Made by a program: the position numbers and the translations under genes
Assembly: GCA_945643635.1 (NCBI GenBank)
Contig: CALZFC010000106.1
Location: 356,001 to 420,000, forward strand
Origin: Allodiplogaster sudhausi
Taxonomy: Eukaryota > Nematoda > Chromadorea > Rhabditida > Diplogasteridae
Direction: 5' to 3'
DNA: 64,000 bases
The notes under the pieces: generated by a model
What the model saw: only the letters and a program-made list of their open reading frames with translations
What the model was told of the DNA's origin: nothing
The model's database searches: none
Part shown: positions 57,902-64,000 of the stretch, piece by piece
How positions within the stretch are numbered: the first letter of the stretch is position 1
Layout: the number at the start of each line of letters is the position of its first letter

Positions 57902-57950
57902 TTTCGTTGGAAAACCGACCGACGGCGTTGATGAAGCCAGGCACTGACAT
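57902..57950 (-). pseudogene. Exon 1 fragment of the macrodomain gene
   Basis: The 49 bp encode the first 16 residues, MSVPGFINAVGRFSNE, identical to the start of the gene at 43,087. Upstream sequence is also copied. The coding sequence ends abruptly at a CT tract, so no product related to the original can be made. Confidence 0.85.
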
Positions 57951-60900
57951 TCTGAAGAAAAGGAAAATGAAAGAAGTTATTTACGAAGGAATATCCAAAC
58001 AGCATTTGATTGAGAATAAGTGAAGATGAGCGGTCACATTACTATGTGAAGATGAGAGGTCACATTAGAAAGTGGCAGAGAGAGAAAGAAATAAAATAAA
58101 CGCGAACAATCAAGCTCTGGGTGGACAGAGAGAGAAGACAGAGACGAGATAGAGAAATTGAGAGAGAGAGAGAGACAGGATGTGAGAGAGAAAAAGACGC
58201 AGAAATGAAAGAAAGAGACCAGCATAAACATAGTAAATGTTTGCAATAAATGCAGTAATTGTGATACAATTAGGATGTCAGCCATTTCTGCATATTATTG
58301 AAGTATATCTGCATATCCAAATCGGTTCTCATATGAAAATACACGAAAATGTGTATTCCAGTTCATATTGATAATGTAAATATTATTAATATGGAACACT
58401 GTAATTAAAAACACATTTTAAAAAGTCCTTGAAAGGTACAATCGATGCATCCCATGCATTTGAGTATGATTCAATAATGAGTTCTATGTATAGGGCTGTA
58501 CTGTATGTATATTCTCAAAGGTACTGTGTGTTGGGCGATGCTGTGTGTAGCAAAAAAGATTTTAAAAATGAACTCATGGATGATATGTTATGAAATCCGC
58601 AAACAAATGCGTAATCAGCGCATTTCCAATGCATATTCTTAAAATTAATATTGTTAACAATATGAATGCACAATAATGCACATAATGCAAATTGCGAAAA
58701 AAAAATTTTTTTTCAAAAATAGAGAGAAGATATTACTAATGCATCCGATATAGTAGATGCTTTGGGCTGTACTGTATGTTCTCAAACTGTGTCTTAGACA
58801 AAAAAATATATTAACCATGCACAAAAAATATTATTATTACTCAAGTATTACATTGCGAAAACATTGAAAAATGCGTCAATCACGCTTACCAATGCATCCG
58901 ATATCTTAGATGCATTAATATATGGTACTGTATGTTCTCATAGGTACTGTGTTTTGAGCAATACTTAAAAAAACGATATAAAAGATGCAAGAACTAAAAA
59001 AAAACAATTGCAACTGAAGCATAACATTGCAAGAATGTTGGGAAATGCATGACTCAAGCTTTTTCAAAAGCAATTGTAAAACATTACAGCTCCAGCTTTT
59101 CAGCGAGACACAGAAAAGAAAACACAAATTAATGGCCCGTTCAAACCAATAACGGTGTCAACTGCAGTTGCACAACATTATCGGTCAATATATTATGGCT
59201 TTGAGTGGATATGGTAAGTAAACCGGAAGGTCGATTAATACCATTTTCAGTAAACCGACATATACCACACTAATCGACAGTACAAACATATATCGACATT
59301 AGCGGCACGGACTATGCTGCGAATGTAAAATCAGGTAAAATTGCGAGAAGTAAGAAGAAAACAACAAAAGCAGTAAGAAGTAGAAAAGTAGCGAAACTGT
59401 ACATAGAGAGAGAGACAGCCAGAGAGCGCGAAGGAAGTATAGAGCGAGAGAAATAGAGAAAAAAAGGAGTGAGAGACAAAGACCGAATAGAAGAAGTAGA
59501 AAAGGTGCGAAACTGTACATAGAGAGAGAGACAGCCAGAGAGCGCGAAAGAAGCATGCAGCGAGAGAAAAAGAGAAGAATGAAAAGAACAAACATTTACA
59601 TACAAATGATGTAAAAATACAAAAGTAACTATCTCCAGTTGGAGAGACACAAACAGAGAGCGCGAAGGAAGTATAGAGCAAGAGAAATAGAGAAGAATGA
59701 AAAGAACGAACCTTTACATACAAATGATGTAAAAATACAAAAGTAAATATCTCCAGCTGGAGAGACACAACCAGAGAGCGCGAAGGAAGCATAGGGCGAG
59801 AGAAATAAAGAAGAATGAAAAGAACGAACCATTACATACAAATGATGTAAAAATACAAAAGTAAATATCTCCAATTGATGTAAAAATAAAAAAAGTAAAT
59901 GTCTCCAGTTCTACAAAAAAAGGAAAGCACAATAAAGAGTAAATATGACGCGGAACAAAGCGGGAAGCAGAAAGGCAAAGAAAGAGAGATAGACAACATT
60001 AATAACAAAACGTGGAGCGTAATGAAATATAGTGAACAAGAAATCGGAAAAATTCAAAGAATAAATTATTGCCGCTTCTCGTATGGCGACTGCATTATGA
60101 TAGGAATTGAAGGAAGAATGACCAACAGGAGTATTTCTTTTCTCTGTTTCTTTCATCCATCTCGTATTATCGTAATATTTTTTAGTGCAGGAAGAAGCGG
60201 TATGACATGCCTGGGTCACTCTATCACGGCGGCCTGATTCTTATATTCTTTTCTCTTCTTGTCTGGTCTCTCTTACTTATTCGTATTATATTGTGATCTC
60301 TGCGGATTAGGCTGCGGAACAGGACACCACTTGAGCGGTGCAGGAAAAGCGATATGGCACACCTGGGTCACCAAATAAAGGCGGTCTTTTTTTCTTTTTA
60401 CTATTCTCTGCTTGTCTCGTCTCTCTTGCATATTCGTACTATCTTGTAGTGGTGAAGAAAGAAGCGATGTGGCATTCTTGTGGTCGCAGCGGTTTATACT
60501 GAGCAACAGGACATCACGGTACAGGGTCAACACACGCAGTAAACTTTAGTAACTATTAAGCAATAAAAATATATACATAGCGAATTATTTTACAGTACCG
60601 GTCAAAATTCTATAAACTTTTGGTTTTTGTGCATAATTTCTTTCAAAGTTAGTGAAAGTTGATGAAATTTCCAGGGTTGCTTCTTTATGCTGTCAGATTA
60701 TTAGTTCCAAAATATTGATTTCATAGATCGACTACAAGGCGAGAAAAAAATCAATAAGTCAATATCACCCGGGTGCACATTTAGGCGTAATAAACAAAAT
60801 GGGTTGTTTCTTTGATGATCGGGTAGTTATTATTGGATACATGATTTTTCTGTATTCTAGAGCATCTCTGCGATAAAGTTTTGATCTAATCGCTATTTAG

Positions 60901-61514
60901 TCACATGTTTTTACATGTTGACTTTTTATTACCCGTGGCTGCATGTCTTGATGGCGCTTGGCAGCTTGCCAAGTTGCGAGAGAGACTCTTTAACGTTGTT
61001 CTTTAAGTACGTTAGATACATGAGAAGAACCGCCTTTCTCTGCTGCATCCAACACCATGGAGAATGACGCCTCTATTAAAATCTACTTATTTTTGCGGTA
61101 ATTTTGAGCTATAAACCATCTTTCTACCATAAAAACAAAACAAGCTAATGCCTTTCCCGGCTCAACTGAACGTAGAGCCAAGAAGGCCATCTCAGCTCGA
61201 CGTCACAGCTCTCTCTTACTGTTTAACGCTAATTTAAAGACTTTTTATTACATATGGCTGCATGTCTTGATAGCCCTTGGCAAACTAATTTGCTTTTTTT
61301 CTTTTAATTATGGAACTTGGGAACTCTAAAAAGCAAGGAACACTTAAAATTTTATTTCCCGAATTTTTTTGGAATTTTTTTTTTAATTTTTAGACTTCAG
61401 AAGCTCCTTTAAAGCTCTCTGGACTTTGGAAACTATGCTCCTTTAAAGGCAAAATTTTCCTGATATTTATGGTGCTGTTGTCTAAATTTTCTAATAAGCT
61501 AAGGTTCTAAGTGC
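57902..61514. repeat. 3.6-kb direct duplication, copy 2
   Basis: Second copy of 43,039-46,652, with the same internal order: presumed promoter side 57,951-58,436, degenerate copies 58,437-58,970, spacer 58,971-59,404, ~118-bp array 59,405-59,874, inverted core 59,875-61,514. No gene follows on its left side, so any promoter here would drive repeats to the left. Confidence 0.9.
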
Positions 61515-61677
61515 TTTACAAAGTTCTATTGCAAAGTGCTCTTCTTATCATGTGTTCTAAGTGCTACTATAGAAATCTTCAAATTTTTCTGGTCATTTTG
61601 AGCAATCAACTATGTTTCTGCGATAAAAATGAAGCAAGATACAAAGATATTGCCTTTCCCGACACCACAACACGTTG
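61515..61677 (-). repeat. Core-flank exit segment
   Basis: GTGCTTTACAAAGTTCTATT to GACACCACAACACGTTGAGC; matches 50,548-50,710 and, in part, 35,035-35,175. It always precedes the second 35-bp repeat array in this orientation. Confidence 0.7.
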
Positions 61678-61985
61678 AGCTAAGAAGGCCATCTCAGCTC
61701 AACGTCACGTCAAGCCAAGAAGGCCATCTCAGCTCGACGTCACGTCAAGCCAAGAAGGCCATCTCAACTCGACGTCACGTCAAGTCAAGAAGGCCATCTC
61801 AACTCGACGTCACGTCAAGCCAAGAAGGCCATCTCAACTCGACGTCACGTCAAGCCAAGAATGCCATCTCAACTCGACGTCACGTCAAGCCAAGAAGGCC
61901 ATCTCAGCTCGACGTCACGTCAAGCTAAGTAGGCCATCTCAGCTCGACGTCACGTCAAGCTAAGAAGGCCATTCCATGTGTTCGC
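61678..61985 (-). repeat. Second 35-bp tandem repeat, about 9 copies
   Basis: Same unit as at 50,706-51,015, with AACTCGACG and AAGTCAAG variants in the middle. It ends with ATTCCATGTGTTCGCAAGGA and one hairpin subunit. Confidence 0.85.
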
Positions 61986-62865
61986 AAGGAACATCAAAAA
62001 ATGAGCGGCCAGGCTAACAGGCTAACCAACTGTGAGGCGGTGCATGGAATTCGCCGATTAAACCGATTTCTGGGATGCCCATGAACCGGCGCACACTATA
62101 CTTGACGGTTTTTCGACCAAAATTTTTTTCTCAGCGGGGCCAATTTTTTTTGTTCTCAGACCTCGGATGAGGAAACTTCTTTTAAATGTCTAATCGTTCA
62201 GACTTACTTTTATACAACATTACATAGCTAAAAAAACCGCCTTTCTCTGTAGAAAAATGTAGGATAGAGAGAGACACAGCTTCCGAGCTCTCTCTAAATG
62301 TTTTACGCTAAATTAAAGACTTGTGATTACATATGGCTGGCTCAACTGCACACAAAGAATAGAAGAGAATATCAGCTCGCAGTAATAGTTTTAATATGCT
62401 TCCTTTATTTCAGATTGCTCTAAATGAGCCTGGCCGCAAAAACTGCAGTTCCAAACGGTCGCAAGGAACCGCAAAAGCTGCAGTTCCAAGCGTTCGCAAG
62501 AAACCGCCAAAGCAGCGGTTCCATGCGTTCGCAAGTAACGGCAAAAAATGAGCGGCCAGGCCCACAGGCGAACCAGCCGTGTGGCGGTGCCTTGAATTCG
62601 CCGAACGGAATGCAGAGCCAGGAAGGCAGACCCAAGAGTGAGGAGCTACCTCAAACTTGGGTAACTAAACCGGCGTTTGTAAGAAAGCGCTGGATGCCTA
62701 TGAATTTGCGCAAACTACACTTGCCGAGTTTTCGAAGGGAGTTCATGATGCTGAGTGTGCGTACTTGGAATGCTGGCAAAGTGCCAAAAAATTATTATTT
62801 TAAGAGTTTTACTGCTTTAAAGGTTACATAAAATTACAAAAAAAATCAGAGAGTAAGAGTAGAGT
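61986..62865 (-). repeat. ~549-bp unit, single, inverted
   Basis: One unit with the ATTTCAG anchor at about 62,407 and three hairpin subunits (62,440-62,555). It is nearly the same as 54,450-55,320, including CGAACCAGCCGTGTGGCGG. It exits to the CAAAGTGCCAAAAAATTATT box. Confidence 0.75.
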
Positions 62866-63700
62866 GTGAGAGACATGATAGAATTGTCTCTCTCTCTTTC
62901 TCTCTCTCTATGTCGTCTCTCTCTCTCTTTCTTTCTAAGTGAACAGGCTACTTCAGGACTTGATCGTGTACTTGTAAGTGTCTGTGAGAACGCTCAACGT
63001 GAATTATATACATCTCTCTGTAGCTCATTACAAAGCTCTTACTTTGTACAATTCACTGGTATAGAGAGAGAGTCAACTTTCGGTCTCTTTGTAAGTGTTT
63101 TAATGTGTTTTAATGGAAAGACACACATATGTTGACATCGTGCTAAAAACTTTAAATGGCTTGTGAATGCGTTCAATGGCCACGAAAAAATGCAGATTTT
63201 TGCAGAGAGACATAGGAATACGAGAGGAAGACAGAGAAATAGAGAGAGAGTGGAAAAGTAAGTTGTAAGTGTATGTATTTAATGTATTTCATTTGTTTGG
63301 CTGTATGTTTGCAAGAGGTGCGAAGTGGTCGACGGAGGTGCGAAGTGAGAGTCGACGTCTGTTTTTCTCTGCCAACGCTATCTCGCCTTTTCGCGCCTGT
63401 GACTTTTTTTCTCTAACCTCTCAAAAACGCACCTATAACGGGCTGTTTTCGTCGAGGGGCGGAGCTAAGCGACTGTTTCGTTGTCTAACCTCCGTGTTTT
63501 GCGAGCAGCCTCGGTGATCTCGCGTGTCGCAGCCTCGGCGAACTTGTTTTTCTTTTCTCTGCTCGTCTGATCTCTCGACTCATACCGCACTCTCGTCGTT
63601 TCTGCAGCTCTCATGCCTGCTCTCCTCTATTTCTCCCATGCATTTTGGTCCTAGTGACACTTCTGCTTGTGAACTATCTAGAGGAACTAGTTAACTAAGT
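62866..63700 (-). repeat. T-block unit, inverted
   Basis: Complete unit from CT tract (62,885-62,935) to the end GAACTATCTAGAGG (63,670-63,684) and boundary AACTAGTTAACTAAGTTA. Close to 49,500-50,320. Confidence 0.8.
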
Positions 63701-64000
63701 TACGCTATTTCCGGGAGTACCGCTATTTTAGGGAGCTAAAGAACAAAAAAAAGTTTAAGAGTTCATGGTCTCAGCTAAGCTTAGGGAGTTAACGAAGAGT
63801 TAAGGAGTTTTTAGAGTTCAGGGTCTCAGCTAAGCTTAGGGAGTTAAAGAAGAGTTAAGGAGTTTTTAGAGTTCAGCGTCTCAGCTATGCTTAGGGAGTT
63901 AAAGAAGAGTTAAGGAGTTTTTAGAGTTCAGGGTCTAAGCTAAGCTTAGGGAGTTAAAAAAGATCTAATGAGTTTTTAGTTGGAGTGCAAGAAGAGAAAG
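63701..64000 (-). repeat. 55-bp minisatellite, inverted, running off the window
   Basis: Tail CGCTATTTTAGGGAGCTAAA followed by about four GGGTCTCAGCTAAGCTTAGG-type units at 55-bp spacing, and the exit AAGATCTAATGAGTTTTTAG. The segment continues beyond 64,000. Confidence 0.8.

Overview
The window is eukaryotic, most likely from an invertebrate animal with compact introns; the lineage cannot be fixed from the sequence. The evidence is one spliced gene on the minus strand (about 39.1-43.1 kb) whose 18 exons join in frame through 17 GT-AG introns, 16 of them 52-91 nt and one 199 nt. No operons, ribosome binding sites, tRNA or rRNA genes were seen. Almost everything else is one family of interspersed, tandem and inverted repeats.

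Layout. 1-576: the 3' end of a frameshifted gene. 577-1,589: gene-free, with a diverged direct repeat. 1.6-38.98 kb and 43.1-64.0 kb: mosaic copies of a repeat family built from the same blocks: a 55-bp minisatellite, an inverted-repeat-bounded block (called the T-block here), a (GA/CT)n tract, 35-bp hairpin repeats inside a ~549-bp unit, a second 35-bp repeat, and a ~2-kb core (17.4-19.65 kb and three other copies). Blocks point forward to about 19.65 kb, reverse to 25.466 kb, forward again to about 29.3 kb, then reverse to 38.98 kb and from about 43 kb to the end. Two large direct duplications are visible: 15,864-24,511 with 25,467-34,093, and 43,039-46,652 with 57,902-61,514. The second starts inside exon 1 of the spliced gene.

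The main discovery candidate is the spliced gene. Its first ~210 residues form a recognisable macrodomain (ADP-ribose-binding fold) and its last ~210 residues match the N-terminal region of Helitron rolling-circle transposases, with a CxxC...CC zinc-binding motif. It stops before the HUH nuclease and helicase would be expected, and a repeat copy lies immediately downstream. A macrodomain joined to a Helitron protein is not an arrangement I know as standard.

The repeats also carry perfect TTGGC-N5-GCCAA palindromes, the nuclear factor I site type, in three unrelated contexts with different spacers. They carry hairpin-forming 35-bp repeats that expand in steps, and several rearrangement junctions lie at CT tracts. 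The repeats may be non-autonomous relatives of a Helitron-like element, but the sequence alone does not prove this.
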